DNA of 45,814 nucleotides from Pseudomonadota bacterium. Lineage in GTDB: Bacteria; Desulfobacterota; Desulfobulbia; Desulfobulbales; SURF-16. Below the pieces are notes generated by a model. It was given only the letters and a program-made list of their open reading frames with translations. It ran no database searches and was not told the DNA's origin. Below are positions 18,221-26,910 of this stretch, piece by piece; positions within the stretch are counted from its first letter, which is position 1; every line of letters starts with the position of its first letter. The DNA lies in assembly GCA_018897105.1 (NCBI GenBank), contig JAHILF010000114.1:1-45814 (forward strand). Direction: 5' to 3'. A program made the position numbers and the translations under genes.

Positions 18221-18359
18221 ATGACTTCGTATTTATGCCCCTTGAAGGTAAAACGTCCCTTCATCTAATTTTTCCTGACGATAAATCAGGAACTTATCAT
18301 GCGCTATAGGCTGTCGAGATGTTTTTTACTCTCAAGGGGCATAAATACGAGACAGTCAT
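18221..18359. repeat. Long inverted repeat with internal hairpin between gph and the AP2 gene
   Basis: The left arm (18221-18245, ATGACT then TCGTATTTATGCCCCTTGA) is matched by the reverse complement of 18332-18359, with only a 3-base GTC bulge: 25 paired bases. The 86-base interior has its own dyad, TTCCTGA/TCAGGAA (near 18266-18288). The element fills almost the whole gap between two convergent genes. It could be a terminator-type structure, a small non-coding RNA or a MITE. No clear target-site duplication is seen. Confidence 0.75.
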
Positions 18360-18361
18360 AA

Positions 18362-18802
18362 TTATATGGAAAGTCTCTCAGCTTCTTTTTGTTTGCGGAT
18401 CTCACAGGCCCTTTTAAAAGCCTTATCTTTGCCGTGCTTTTTGATGGAAACCGACGTTTTCCCCTGCTTTCCTGTACCGTTCACCCAACTGACTTCATAA
18501 CGGTGCAATTTATCATTTAAACGAACACCAACAACGCCAGTTGTTGTGTTGCTTACGGTAACAATGTGTTTGTTGGTCCGGAGTTTGCCGATGCGAGACT
18601 CAATCTCATCTCTCCAGGCGAGTGCAGCAAGAAGACTTGAATATCTTCCGCCGCATTTGCCATCCGAAAAAAACTTGGAATGTGTTTTGCCATAATACCG
18701 AACACGCACATACCAACCATGGGTTCGTTTGGACTCCTGATCGATACGGGCTATATCCTTATGTTTTTCATAGACAATTTTTTTTTCTTTTTTGAGCTCC
18801 AT
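18362..18802 (-). CDS. Orphan AP2-like DNA-binding domain protein
   Basis: A 146-residue basic protein. The C-terminal half (about 83-140) has the AP2/ERF pattern TGVVGVRLNDKLHRYEVSW followed by a strand and the helix KAFKRACEIRKQKE. The N-terminal half (about 28-72) has a second, weaker copy, GWYVRVRYYGKTHSKFF then AALAWRDEIE. In bacteria AP2 domains mostly belong to phage or homing HNH endonucleases, but no nuclease domain is present. An AGAGGT precedes the ATG by 6 bases. The gene abuts the long inverted repeat, and a palindrome lies upstream. Function unknown; DNA binding is inferred from the fold. Confidence 0.7.
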   Translation of the reverse strand: MELKKEKKIVYEKHKDIARIDQESKRTHGWYVRVRYYGKTHSKFFSDGKCGGRYSSLLAALAWRDEIESRIGKLRTNKHIVTVSNTTTGVVGVRLNDKLHRYEVSWVNGTGKQGKTSVSIKKHGKDKAFKRACEIRKQKEAERLSI

Positions 18803-18834
18803 TTTTTACCTCTTTGCCTGATGGTGGAATAAAA

Positions 18835-18851
18835 CTTGTGATATTCACAAG
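18835..18851. promoter_or_regulatory. Palindrome upstream of the AP2 gene (candidate operator)
   Basis: CTTGTGA-TAT-TCACAAG, a perfect 7-bp dyad 32 bases before the AP2 start. It could bind a dimeric regulator or the two-domain AP2 protein itself. The rest of the 270-base gap to mazG is AT-rich with nothing else recognised. Confidence 0.35.
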
Positions 18852-19072
18852 CACATATTGCGTATATATACCTATCTGATTTATTTTTCAAGAAAATTGT
18901 CAGGCAATTTTAAAAAAAAATGTAATAAGAAAAAATTAATTTGAGCTTATCAAATCATGAGCTAAAATTTGCTCAATATTTCAAATGGATTGAATACATT
19001 ATGTGGCTTAAATTAACAGTACAAAAAACAAAGTGACATTACAGTTGGTTAAGGAGCAATACAAATAACGAC

Positions 19073-19867
19073 ATGAGCAACCCAGACGAAACCGGCAAGA
19101 AATTTTGTGAACTACTTGAAATTATCGCTCTCCTTCGCAGTCCGGAAGGTTGTCCGTGGGACCAGAAACAGACGGTACAGACGTTCAAACCATATCTCAT
19201 AGAGGAAACTTATGAACTCAGCGAAGCAATGGATAATGGTGATCCGAACCAGATACGCGAGGAACTGGGAGATCTTTTCTTTCAATTGGGATTCATCAAT
19301 CAACTTTATGAAGAAAGAGACATTTTTTCAATTGAAGATGTTCTGCAGTCAATAATAGACAAAATGATTCGCCGTCATCCTCATGTTTTTGCAGGGAAGA
19401 CCTTTGAATCGTATGATGAAATGAGTAAAAATTGGGCAAGGGTAAAGGAAAAGGAAAACAGCAAGAAGGATAATAAAACTTATGAGCTTGATGTACCAAA
19501 ATCACTGCCTGCCCTGATAAGAGGCCAGAAGGTCGCGAGCCGTGCTGCTCGAACCGGGTTTGATTGGCCTGATATGCAGTCATTAGTTGAAAAGTTGTCC
19601 GATGACTTCAAAATACTGACTGACAATACCTTGGAAGGAAACAAGGAAGAGATTGAAAAAAATATGGGAGACCTGCTTTTTTCACTCGTCAATTTAGGCA
19701 GAAAATGTGAAATCAATAGCGAAGAGTGCCTCAAAAGAGCCACCAACAGGTTTATAAAGCGCTTCAAGCTGATGGAAGAATTAATTTCTGCCAAAAATCT
19801 TACCATCGGCGAACTGGACAGTGAATCGCAACTTCAGTTCTGGGCAAAAACAAAACAACACCCTTGA
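19073..19867 (+). CDS. mazG: Nucleoside triphosphate pyrophosphohydrolase MazG
   Basis: A 264-residue protein with two all-alpha NTP-PPase repeats. The first has CPWDQKQTVQTF and the metal-binding EETYE...EELGDLFFQL (about 44-72). The second, weaker repeat is near 180-215 (NMGDLLFSLVNLGRK). It hydrolyses (d)NTPs to NMP and pyrophosphate, cleaning the nucleotide pool and lowering ppGpp. Typical segments VFAGKTFESYDEMSKNWARVKEKE are present. Length is normal. An AAGGAG occurs about 17 bases before the ATG, longer than ideal, but no better start is seen. Confidence 0.95.
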   Translation: MSNPDETGKKFCELLEIIALLRSPEGCPWDQKQTVQTFKPYLIEETYELSEAMDNGDPNQIREELGDLFFQLGFINQLYEERDIFSIEDVLQSIIDKMIRRHPHVFAGKTFESYDEMSKNWARVKEKENSKKDNKTYELDVPKSLPALIRGQKVASRAARTGFDWPDMQSLVEKLSDDFKILTDNTLEGNKEEIEKNMGDLLFSLVNLGRKCEINSEECLKRATNRFIKRFKLMEELISAKNLTIGELDSESQLQFWAKTKQHP

Positions 19868-19962
19868 CACTTGAAAATTTCACCGCCATGAGCTGAATAC
19901 TGCTGAATTTATCATCAATGTTTTTTGGCCGGGATCCCGCCATTGCCAGTTTTCATTTGACA

Positions 19963-20017
19963 TCACCATGCGGAGCATGTTAAAAAAATCGACTTATTTA
20001 TGCTCGTTTCATGGTGA
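19963..20017 (+). promoter_or_regulatory. Stem-loop in the rpsF leader (candidate S6:S18 autoregulatory element or mazG terminator)
   Basis: TCACCATG (19963-19970) pairs with CATGGTGA (20010-20017). Inside, GAGCAT (19973-19978) pairs with ATGCTC (20000-20005). Between them is an asymmetric internal loop, CG on the left and GTTT on the right. Ribosomal S6:S18 leaders carry a hairpin with an internal loop upstream of rpsF, so this is a candidate. The T run about 8 bases after the stem (near 20025) could instead make it a terminator for mazG. Confidence 0.4.
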
Positions 20018-20098
20018 AACAGGCATTTTTTATTGTCCTTTCTTGCTCTCTTGCTGAGGCATCGGAAGAGGGCCATTAATGTCCACAAGGAGGACCAA

Positions 20099-20470
20099 AT
20101 GCGCAGATATGAAACCATATCAATCATCAGCCCCAATCTTGGGGAGGATGAAATCAAGGCAATCTGTCAAAAGACTGCCGGCATCATTGAAGGCGATGGC
20201 GGAACCATTATTAATGAAGACAACTGGGGTCTGAAAAAACTCGCCTATCCGATCAAAAAACACCAGCAGGGTTATTACATCTATACGGAATTCGCTGCTG
20301 TACCTGCATCTGTCAGCGAAATGGAACGTATTTTTAAAATTGACGACCATGTATTAAAATTCATGACAGTCAAACTGCAGGAAATTTATGATCCGAATAC
20401 GCCGGTAAAAAGCTCCATTTCTGCTAAAACGCAAGATACTGAAAACGATCTTGACGAAGAACAAGAATAA
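20099..20470 (+). CDS. rpsF: 30S ribosomal protein S6
   Basis: A 123-residue protein starting at the ATG at 20099, which follows AAGGAGGA at ideal distance. An in-frame ATG at 20033 would add a non-homologous tail. It reads [13 protein letters not shown], then [20 protein letters not shown] and [14 protein letters not shown], all S6 signatures. The C-terminal 25 residues are an acidic extension (NDLDEEQE). It binds S18 and 16S rRNA in the small-subunit platform. First gene of the rpsF-rpsR-YybS-rplI cluster. Confidence 0.97.
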   Translation: MRRYETISIISPNLGEDEIKAICQKTAGIIEGDGGTIINEDNWGLKKLAYPIKKHQQGYYIYTEFAAVPASVSEMERIFKIDDHVLKFMTVKLQEIYDPNTPVKSSISAKTQDTENDLDEEQE

Positions 20471-20490
20471 ACTACACAGGAGAGGCAATT

Positions 20491-20724
20491 ATGAGAAAAA
20501 AAAGAATATTTCATCGTCGTAAAGTCTGCCGCTTTTGTGCGGATAAAGAACTTGTCATTGATTATAAAGATGTAAAGGCACTGAGAAGCTTCCTGACCGA
20601 AAGAGGGAAAATAATTCCTCGTCGCATCTATGGCAATTGCGCTAGACATCAGAGGGAACTCACTGAAGCTATAAAACGTGCCCGGCATATAGCTTTGTTG
20701 CCGTACACAGGTTCGCAAATATAA
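20491..20724 (+). CDS. rpsR: 30S ribosomal protein S18
   Basis: A 77-residue basic protein with [29 protein letters not shown] and [23 protein letters not shown], classic S18. The cysteines CRFC and NC..H keep the zinc-binding-type (C+) arrangement. A GGAGAGG precedes the ATG. It follows rpsF by 20 bases. Confidence 0.97.
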   Translation: MRKKRIFHRRKVCRFCADKELVIDYKDVKALRSFLTERGKIIPRRIYGNCARHQRELTEAIKRARHIALLPYTGSQI

Positions 20725-20729
20725 TTTTT

Positions 20730-21674
20730 ATGGCAGGAAGAGCTCTCCCTGAAGAACTGCTGAAAGGAATACTGTTAGCCACTTTTCTGTTAGTTCCAGC
20801 AATTACCGGGGAGTTGAGCTGGATGAGAATATTTGTCCCTCTCCCTGCTTTTTATATACTCGTAACACACGGAGAAATTCGTGGAAACTCAATACTGATA
20901 AAATCGATTCTTGCAGCCGGGCTGGGAGCTTTGCTTCTCGGCATCCTGCAGGCCTTTGTTTTTTCGGTATTATTTCTGCCTTTAGCGTATATTCTGGCTA
21001 GGGCTGTCCGGAACAAACACTCGGTTCTACAAGCCGGAACGACCGGCACTATTGTATTAACCTCAATCTGGGTCATAGGTGCACTCTTTTACGGGATGGT
21101 TGAGCAGACTCATCCTTATAAACAGATACTTGCGACGATAGATTCATCCATGGATGCAACATTTGCGGTGTATCAACAGTCAACAGACATAGCACCCGAT
21201 ACGATAGCGCAGATTGAGCTTGCTTTTAAACGGATACGAACTATTATTCCGGAAATATTCCCGGCAATTTTATTGATTACAGTGCTTATAACAGTGTGGA
21301 TCAATCTCTTGCTTGGGGACCTGCTCTTAAAAAGAAAGGATGCCCGGCTCAGTCCATGGCAACCATATGGTCAATGGCGACTGCCCGATCAACTTGTCTG
21401 GCTTGTGATTGCATCTGGTGTTTTTCTGATGCTGCCGTTGCCCTTGTTGAACAAAATCAGTTTAAACTGCATGCTTGTCATGGGTGTTGTTTATTTCTTC
21501 CAGGGGTTCGCGGTTCTGACTAGTTTGTTCAACAAATGGAATGTCCCCTGGGCTTTTAGATTTTTTGTTTATTCTTTAATACTTATCCAGGCCTATGGCA
21601 TTATTTTTCTATCTATTGCCGGCTTGATTGACGTTTGGTTTGATTTACGAAAATCGCAGAACGAAACAACCTGA
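20730..21674 (+). CDS. YybS-like (DUF2232) integral membrane protein
   Basis: A 314-residue protein with about eight hydrophobic helices (for example 12-28, 60-95, 108-123, 172-193, 230-246 and 250-300). It starts 5 bases after rpsR and sits between rpsR and rplI, where many Desulfobacterota and Firmicutes carry a DUF2232/YybS gene. It has no catalytic motif I can name. Such proteins have an S-component-like fold, and their substrate is unknown. The operon position is the strongest evidence. Confidence 0.75.
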   Translation: MAGRALPEELLKGILLATFLLVPAITGELSWMRIFVPLPAFYILVTHGEIRGNSILIKSILAAGLGALLLGILQAFVFSVLFLPLAYILARAVRNKHSVLQAGTTGTIVLTSIWVIGALFYGMVEQTHPYKQILATIDSSMDATFAVYQQSTDIAPDTIAQIELAFKRIRTIIPEIFPAILLITVLITVWINLLLGDLLLKRKDARLSPWQPYGQWRLPDQLVWLVIASGVFLMLPLPLLNKISLNCMLVMGVVYFFQGFAVLTSLFNKWNVPWAFRFFVYSLILIQAYGIIFLSIAGLIDVWFDLRKSQNETT

Positions 21675-21721
21675 ATGGTTTTTTTGACTGATGCGTTCCA
21701 TCTAAAATAAAAGGTTAAGAA

Positions 21722-22177
21722 ATGGAATTAATACTGAAGAAAACTATTGATACCTTAGGTGAGGAAGGTGACCTTGTTAAGGTAAAGCCTGGTTACGGAC
21801 GTAACTATCTTATACCTCGCGGCAAAGCTGTTCTGGCCACCAAAACTAATCTGGCTATTCTTGAACAGGAAATGAATACCATAGCCAGTCGCAAGGAAAA
21901 GGATCGCCATGCCGCGGAAGAGCTTTCCAAAAAAATCGCCGGGGTCACGGTTGTTATTGAACAGCGTGTCGGCGAGGAAGATAAACTGTACGGCTCCGTT
22001 ACCTCCACTGATATTGCCGATAAGCTTGCCTCCCTGGGAGTTGTCATCGACAAACGAAAAATCGTGCTCGACGAACCGATTAAGACCTTGGGCATTACCA
22101 TGGTCCCATGCAAGACAGGGTATCAGATGACTACTGAAATCAAGGTTGAAATTGTACCTTTAGTCAGCGCTGAATAA
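21722..22177 (+). CDS. rplI: 50S ribosomal protein L9
   Basis: A 151-residue protein of standard L9 length. The N-terminal RNA-binding domain reads MELILKKTIDTLGEEGDLVKVKPGYGRNYLIPRGKA, followed by the long connecting helix (about 45-75) and a C-terminal domain with KLYGSVTSTDIADKL and VLDEPIKTLGI. It binds 23S rRNA at the L1-stalk base. It begins 47 bases after the YybS-like gene and ends just before a perfect hairpin. Confidence 0.97.
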   Translation: MELILKKTIDTLGEEGDLVKVKPGYGRNYLIPRGKAVLATKTNLAILEQEMNTIASRKEKDRHAAEELSKKIAGVTVVIEQRVGEEDKLYGSVTSTDIADKLASLGVVIDKRKIVLDEPIKTLGITMVPCKTGYQMTTEIKVEIVPLVSAE

Positions 22178-22184
22178 TCTCATA

Positions 22185-22227
22185 GATAACCGAATAACCA
22201 GGCCATAGGCCTGGTTATTCGGTTATC
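22185..22227 (+). terminator. Perfect 20-bp hairpin after rplI
   Basis: Arms 22185-22204 and 22208-22227 are exact reverse complements (GATAACCGAATAACCAGGCC), with loop ATA. No T run follows on either strand. It probably ends or attenuates the ribosomal transcript or protects its 3' end. A classical intrinsic terminator is not shown. Confidence 0.6.
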
Positions 22228-22317
22228 GGATTGTTCTGGAACGCAAAGATCTCCTGCCATTGTTTTCATTTAATATCATTCTTTTTTTCAGTAGCAAACG
22301 GACCAAACTGCGACAAG

Positions 22318-23679
22318 ATGATACCGCAAGAATCTTTCACTCCAGTTCACCGTATCCCACCCCACAACAAGGACGCTGAACAGTGTGTATTAGGAGCAAT
22401 CCTTCAGCAGCAGGGAATTCTTCCGAAAACCATTGATATTCTTCAACCCGAGGATTTCTATTTTCAAGCCAACAAATTAATTTTTACCGCCATGCTGGCT
22501 CTCTTTGAAAAAAGTGAACCTCAGGATCTCATTACTGTCAGCAATTATCTGAAAAGCACTAACACCCTTGCCGATGCAGGTGGACCCGCCTACCTCGCCT
22601 CTTTGACAGATCTTGTTCCGCTTGCCTCAAATATTATTTATTATTCAAAAATTGTCCGGGAAAAATCGATTCTACGCAGACTTATCGCAACGACCACGGA
22701 CATCGCCTCACGATGCTATGAAGAACAGGACGATATTGCAAAACTTCTCGACGAGGTTGAGCAGACTGTTTTTGAAATTGCCCGGGATAAAAGCGCACAA
22801 AGTTTTGAGCCGTTAAATAAAATCATCACCAGGGCCTTTGAGCGCGTAACCGCCCTTGCCGAACGCAAGGAGCTGATTACCGGCGTGCCCTCCGGGTTTG
22901 ATCAGTTTGATAAGATGACAGCAGGATTGCAGGCCGGAGACCTCATTATCCTGGCCGGCCGGCCGAGTATGGGAAAAACGGCACTGGCGATGAATATTGT
23001 CCAGAATACCGCCCTGCAACACGGCACCTCTGTCGGAGTGTTCAGCCTCGAAATGTCCAAGGCTCAGCTGGGCCTCAGACTTCTCTGCTCACTCAGCAAG
23101 GTTGATTCCAACGATTTACGTACCGGTTTCATCAAAGATAATGACTGGCCTAAATTGACCAGGGCTGCCGGTGAACTGTCCAAGTCTAAAATTTTTATTG
23201 ATGACACCCCTGCCCTTTCCGTGCTCGAAATGAGAGCCAAGACACGACGTTTAAAAGCAGAAAACGATATAGGCCTTGTGGTCGTTGACTACCTGCAGCT
23301 CATGAGTGGCCGCTCTGACAGCAGGGAACAGGAGATAAGTACGATTTCCAGATCCCTGAAAGCCATGGCCAAGGAACTTGATATCCCTGTTATTGCCCTT
23401 TCCCAGTTGAACAGAAGTCTTGAAAGCCGACCCAACAAGCGCCCTCAGTTGTCCGATCTGCGAGAGTCAGGTGCCATAGAACAGGATGCGGATTTGATCT
23501 GCTTTATATACAGGGATGAGGTATACAACAAGGCCGAAGACAATCCCAAAAGAGGCATTGCCGAGCTGATCATCGGCAAACAGAGAAATGGGCCCACGGG
23601 AACCGTTGAACTCACTTTCCTCGGCAAATATACAAGTTTTGAAAATCTGGCTCCGAATATGCCAGGATATGAAAACTGA
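22318..23679 (+). CDS. dnaB: Replicative DNA helicase DnaB
   Basis: A 453-residue hexameric helicase. The N-terminal domain reads RIPPHNKDAEQCVLGAIL. The RecA-like domain has Walker A GRPSMGKTALAMNI (about 222-235), GVFSLEMSK, Walker B LVVVDYLQLMSG, and QLNRSLESRPNKRPQLSDLRESGAIEQDAD. I chose the ATG at 22318 because the family begins within a few residues of it. The in-frame ATG at 22231 adds an unrelated hydrophobic tail overlapping the hairpin region. No intein is present. The position after rplI is conserved in many bacteria. Confidence 0.96.
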   Translation: MIPQESFTPVHRIPPHNKDAEQCVLGAILQQQGILPKTIDILQPEDFYFQANKLIFTAMLALFEKSEPQDLITVSNYLKSTNTLADAGGPAYLASLTDLVPLASNIIYYSKIVREKSILRRLIATTTDIASRCYEEQDDIAKLLDEVEQTVFEIARDKSAQSFEPLNKIITRAFERVTALAERKELITGVPSGFDQFDKMTAGLQAGDLIILAGRPSMGKTALAMNIVQNTALQHGTSVGVFSLEMSKAQLGLRLLCSLSKVDSNDLRTGFIKDNDWPKLTRAAGELSKSKIFIDDTPALSVLEMRAKTRRLKAENDIGLVVVDYLQLMSGRSDSREQEISTISRSLKAMAKELDIPVIALSQLNRSLESRPNKRPQLSDLRESGAIEQDADLICFIYRDEVYNKAEDNPKRGIAELIIGKQRNGPTGTVELTFLGKYTSFENLAPNMPGYEN

Positions 23680-23713
23680 TTTATGACGATCAAAAACATT
23701 AACCAGACGAAAA

Positions 23714-26200
23714 ATGAATACTGATATCTATGATTTTGCTGCCATTGAAAAAAAATGGCAGGACAAATGGCGCCAGGAAAAAACCTTCAAGGTCGCTCCG
23801 GATTCCAATGCAAAAAAATACTACCTGCTGGAGATGTTCCCATACCCATCTGGCCGTATCCACATGGGTCATGTGCGCAATTACTCCATAGGCGATGTTG
23901 TTGCCCGCTTTAAAAGAATGCAGGGCTATAATGTTCTGCATCCCATGGGATGGGACGCCTTTGGTCTTCCTGCGGAAAATGCGGCCATCAAGCACAACAC
24001 CCATCCGGCAAAATGGACCTATGAAAATATCGATTACATGAAGAAACAGTTGCAGGGCATGGGCCTCAGTTATGATTGGGGCCGTGAGATCGCCACCTGT
24101 AAACCGGAATATTATCGGTGGGAACAGCTGTTTTTTATCAAACTCTATGAAAAGGGTCTGGTTTACCCGAAAGTTACCATCGTTAACTGGTGTGAAACCT
24201 GTCAAACCGTACTGGCTAATGAACAGGTTATCGACGGCTGCTGCTGGAGGTGCGATGAAAACGTCATGCCCCGGGAGATGAACGGCTGGTTTTTCAAAAT
24301 CACCGCCTATACCGAGGAATTGCTCGCCGGATGTGATGAGTTGCAGGGCTGGCCTGAAAAGGTGCTTACCATGCAGCGCAACTGGATAGGCAAAAGCACT
24401 GGTGCCGAGATTGATTTCGCCATTGATGGTTCAGATAAAAAGATAACCGTTTTCACCACCAGGCCTGACACGATCTTCGGGGCCACCTTTATGTCCATCG
24501 CTCCTGATCATAAGTTCATCCAGGAACTCTGCGCAGGAACAGGACGTAAAACAGAACTCGCTGCCTTTGCCGAAAAAACACGCATTGCCAGACAGCGCCA
24601 GAACCCCGAGGATGAACTGGCCAAGGAAGGTCTCTTCACCGGTCTTTATGCTGTCAATCCTTTTACCGGGGCAAAGCTGCCGGTCTTTGCCGCTAATTTT
24701 GTCTTGGCGGAATACGGCACAGGAGCGGTCATGGCCGTTCCGGCCCATGATCAGAGGGATTTCGAGTTTGCCCGACAATATGATTTGCCGATCAAGGTGG
24801 TTATCCAGCCTGCCGGAGAAACGCTGAACGGATCTACCATGAGCGCCGCCCAAGAAGGCCCGGGCATCCTGGTGGACTCCGGCCGGTTCACCGGTCTACA
24901 ATCGGATGAAGCAAAAAGCAGCATCACCCAGTTTGCCGCAGAGAACGGGTTCGGCAAAGAGCAGACGACCTACCGGTTGCGTGACTGGGGAATTTCCAGG
25001 CAGAGATACTGGGGAGCACCTATTCCGATCATATACTGTGAGCAATGCGGGGTGCAGCCTGTTGCTGAAAAAGATCTTCCTGTCACCCTTCCACCTGATG
25101 TGACCATTGAAAAAACAGGCAAATCGCCACTGCACGATCTGGAAAGTTTTTACAGGACAACCTGCCCCAAGTGCGGCGGGGCCGGACGTCGTGAAACCGA
25201 CACCATGGATACATTTGTTGAGTCCTCATGGTACTTTGCCCGCTATACCTGCCCAGACTTCACCGAAGGTCCTCTGGATAAAGAGGCGGCGGATCACTGG
25301 CTGCCGGTGGATCAATACATCGGCGGCGTTGAACATGCCATTCTGCATCTCCTGTATGCCCGCTTCTTTACCAAAATCATGCGGGACCTCGGCTACCTGT
25401 CCATTGATGAACCGTTTACCAACCTGTTGACCCAGGGCATGGTAATCAAAGACGGCACAAAGATGTCCAAATCCAAAGGGAATGTTGTAGATCCGGATGT
25501 GCTCATCAAAAAATATGGGGCGGATACGGTAAGACTCTTCAGCCTTTTTGCCGCTCCTCCTGAAAGAGATCTTGAATGGAGTGACCAGGGAGTTGAAGGG
25601 GCCTATCGCTTCTTAAACAGGGTTTACCGTTTGGTGCACGACAATATGGATATGCTGAATACGGCAAAGAGCGTTATCCCCCCTGATCTAAGTAATGCCA
25701 GCCGCGAATTGCACCGCAAGACCCACCAGACCATCAGCAAGGTGGGCAATGACATCAACGGCAAATTCCATTTCAACACCGCCATCAGCGCCGTCATGGA
25801 ACTGACCAATACCCTGTATAATCTCTACGGGGAGAATTCCGCGGAAAAACCGCAGAACGAGGTGATCAAAGAGTCGGTTGAGGCAATTATCCTGCTTTTA
25901 TGCCCCATGGTCCCTCATTTTTGCGAAGAACTCTGGCAGCGTTTGGGACATGACACCAATCTGTCCCATACTCCCTGGCCTGCATTTGACCCCGAGGCAG
26001 CCAAGGAAGACAGCATTACCCTGATAGTCCAGGTCAATGGTAAAGTTCGCAGCAGATTGCAGGTTGAAGTTGATTGCGATGAAGAGAACCTGAAAGAAAT
26101 GACCCTAAATGATGATAAGGTACAAAAATTTATTAACGGGAAAACAATCAGAAAAATCGTTGTGGTCAAAAACAAACTGGTAAACATTGTCGTATCATGA
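23714..26200 (+). CDS. leuS: Leucyl-tRNA synthetase
   Basis: An 828-residue class I synthetase. The HIGH-type motif is [16 protein letters not shown] (about 39-54). The CP1 editing domain spans about 220-420 ([11 protein letters not shown], and [15 protein letters not shown] with the editing Asp). KMSKS is within [17 protein letters not shown]. The WWY-like zinc insert (CETCQ...CCWRC) and a second CPKCG pair are present. The C-terminal domain ends [20 protein letters not shown], as in bacterial LeuRS. Length is typical. Its stop overlaps the next ATG (ATGA). Confidence 0.98.
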   Translation: MNTDIYDFAAIEKKWQDKWRQEKTFKVAPDSNAKKYYLLEMFPYPSGRIHMGHVRNYSIGDVVARFKRMQGYNVLHPMGWDAFGLPAENAAIKHNTHPAKWTYENIDYMKKQLQGMGLSYDWGREIATCKPEYYRWEQLFFIKLYEKGLVYPKVTIVNWCETCQTVLANEQVIDGCCWRCDENVMPREMNGWFFKITAYTEELLAGCDELQGWPEKVLTMQRNWIGKSTGAEIDFAIDGSDKKITVFTTRPDTIFGATFMSIAPDHKFIQELCAGTGRKTELAAFAEKTRIARQRQNPEDELAKEGLFTGLYAVNPFTGAKLPVFAANFVLAEYGTGAVMAVPAHDQRDFEFARQYDLPIKVVIQPAGETLNGSTMSAAQEGPGILVDSGRFTGLQSDEAKSSITQFAAENGFGKEQTTYRLRDWGISRQRYWGAPIPIIYCEQCGVQPVAEKDLPVTLPPDVTIEKTGKSPLHDLESFYRTTCPKCGGAGRRETDTMDTFVESSWYFARYTCPDFTEGPLDKEAADHWLPVDQYIGGVEHAILHLLYARFFTKIMRDLGYLSIDEPFTNLLTQGMVIKDGTKMSKSKGNVVDPDVLIKKYGADTVRLFSLFAAPPERDLEWSDQGVEGAYRFLNRVYRLVHDNMDMLNTAKSVIPPDLSNASRELHRKTHQTISKVGNDINGKFHFNTAISAVMELTNTLYNLYGENSAEKPQNEVIKESVEAIILLLCPMVPHFCEELWQRLGHDTNLSHTPWPAFDPEAAKEDSITLIVQVNGKVRSRLQVEVDCDEENLKEMTLNDDKVQKFINGKTIRKIVVVKNKLVNIVVS

Positions 26201-26835
26201 CGAGTATCACAGAGAAAATGAAAAAAACAAAACCGGTCACATCACAAAATCCGTCCATGCTCTTCGCCCTCTTTCTGGCGCTGATGATGTCCCTTTCCGC
26301 CTGTGGCTATTCAAACCCTTATGTTCATTCAGACGATTCCGAAGGGGTTAATAAGCAAGGCACTCTCACCATCTTTGTGGATATGTGGCAAAATAAAACA
26401 AGCGAACTGGGTTTCCAGAGCGAAGTCAAACAATCATTGGTCAGATGGCTGAAAAAATCCCCGCATTTTTCCATGGCCCGAACACCTGAACAGGCCGACT
26501 ATATGTTAAGCGGCATTATCGAATCCGTCCATCTCCCCGGCCTTTCCTATGGAACATTTGACCGGGCGGTTGAACTCAGGGCTGAAATCACTTACAGCGT
26601 TGAGGTAAAAAATACCAAAACAGGTGCGATTATTCTGAAAAGGAAAGATGCCGACTGGTATGAATCCTACAGTGCGGGAGGAAGTGCTGCAGACCTGGAG
26701 ATGAACAAACGGGAGGCTTTACGGGAGGTTGCCGATAACATCGCGGAAAACATCTATGTGAATCTCTTCAACAGGTTCTCTGCGAAAAAAGGTGCAAAGG
26801 CAGATATCCCCGGTGAAATAAAAGTTGACGATTAA
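26197..26835 (+). CDS. LptE-like LPS-assembly lipoprotein
   Basis: A 212-residue predicted lipoprotein. A basic N-terminus is followed by [14 protein letters not shown], with the lipobox LSAC and lipidated Cys at about 36. The body fits the LptE/RlpB fold: [29 protein letters not shown], a [16 protein letters not shown] strand, and a C-terminal helix [25 protein letters not shown]. LptE plugs the LptD barrel that delivers LPS to the outer surface. The gene overlaps leuS by 4 bases. leuS-lptE linkage is widespread in Gram-negative bacteria, which supports the call. The charged C-terminal tail is unremarkable. Confidence 0.85.
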   Translation: MTSITEKMKKTKPVTSQNPSMLFALFLALMMSLSACGYSNPYVHSDDSEGVNKQGTLTIFVDMWQNKTSELGFQSEVKQSLVRWLKKSPHFSMARTPEQADYMLSGIIESVHLPGLSYGTFDRAVELRAEITYSVEVKNTKTGAIILKRKDADWYESYSAGGSAADLEMNKREALREVADNIAENIYVNLFNRFSAKKGAKADIPGEIKVDD

Positions 26836-26842
26836 AAAGATA

Positions 26843-26876
26843 CGGGCCAGATTCATTTCACCATGAATCCGGCCCG
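26843..26876 (-). terminator. Intrinsic terminator of the transketolase gene
   Basis: CGGGCC-A-GATTCA / TGAATC-C-GGCCCG, 12 pairs with one mismatch and an 8-base loop. On the minus strand it is followed by a T5 run. On the plus strand it is not, so it mainly serves the leftward gene and may block lptE readthrough only by structure. Confidence 0.75.
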
Positions 26877-26910
26877 CAACTAACGAAACGTTTTCCGACT
26901 CCTGTTTTTT

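Noticed and set aside
22231-22317. Extended N-terminus of DnaB
   Set aside because: The 29 extra codons are hydrophobic, unlike the family, and begin right after the hairpin; the start at 22318 matches known DnaB proteins.
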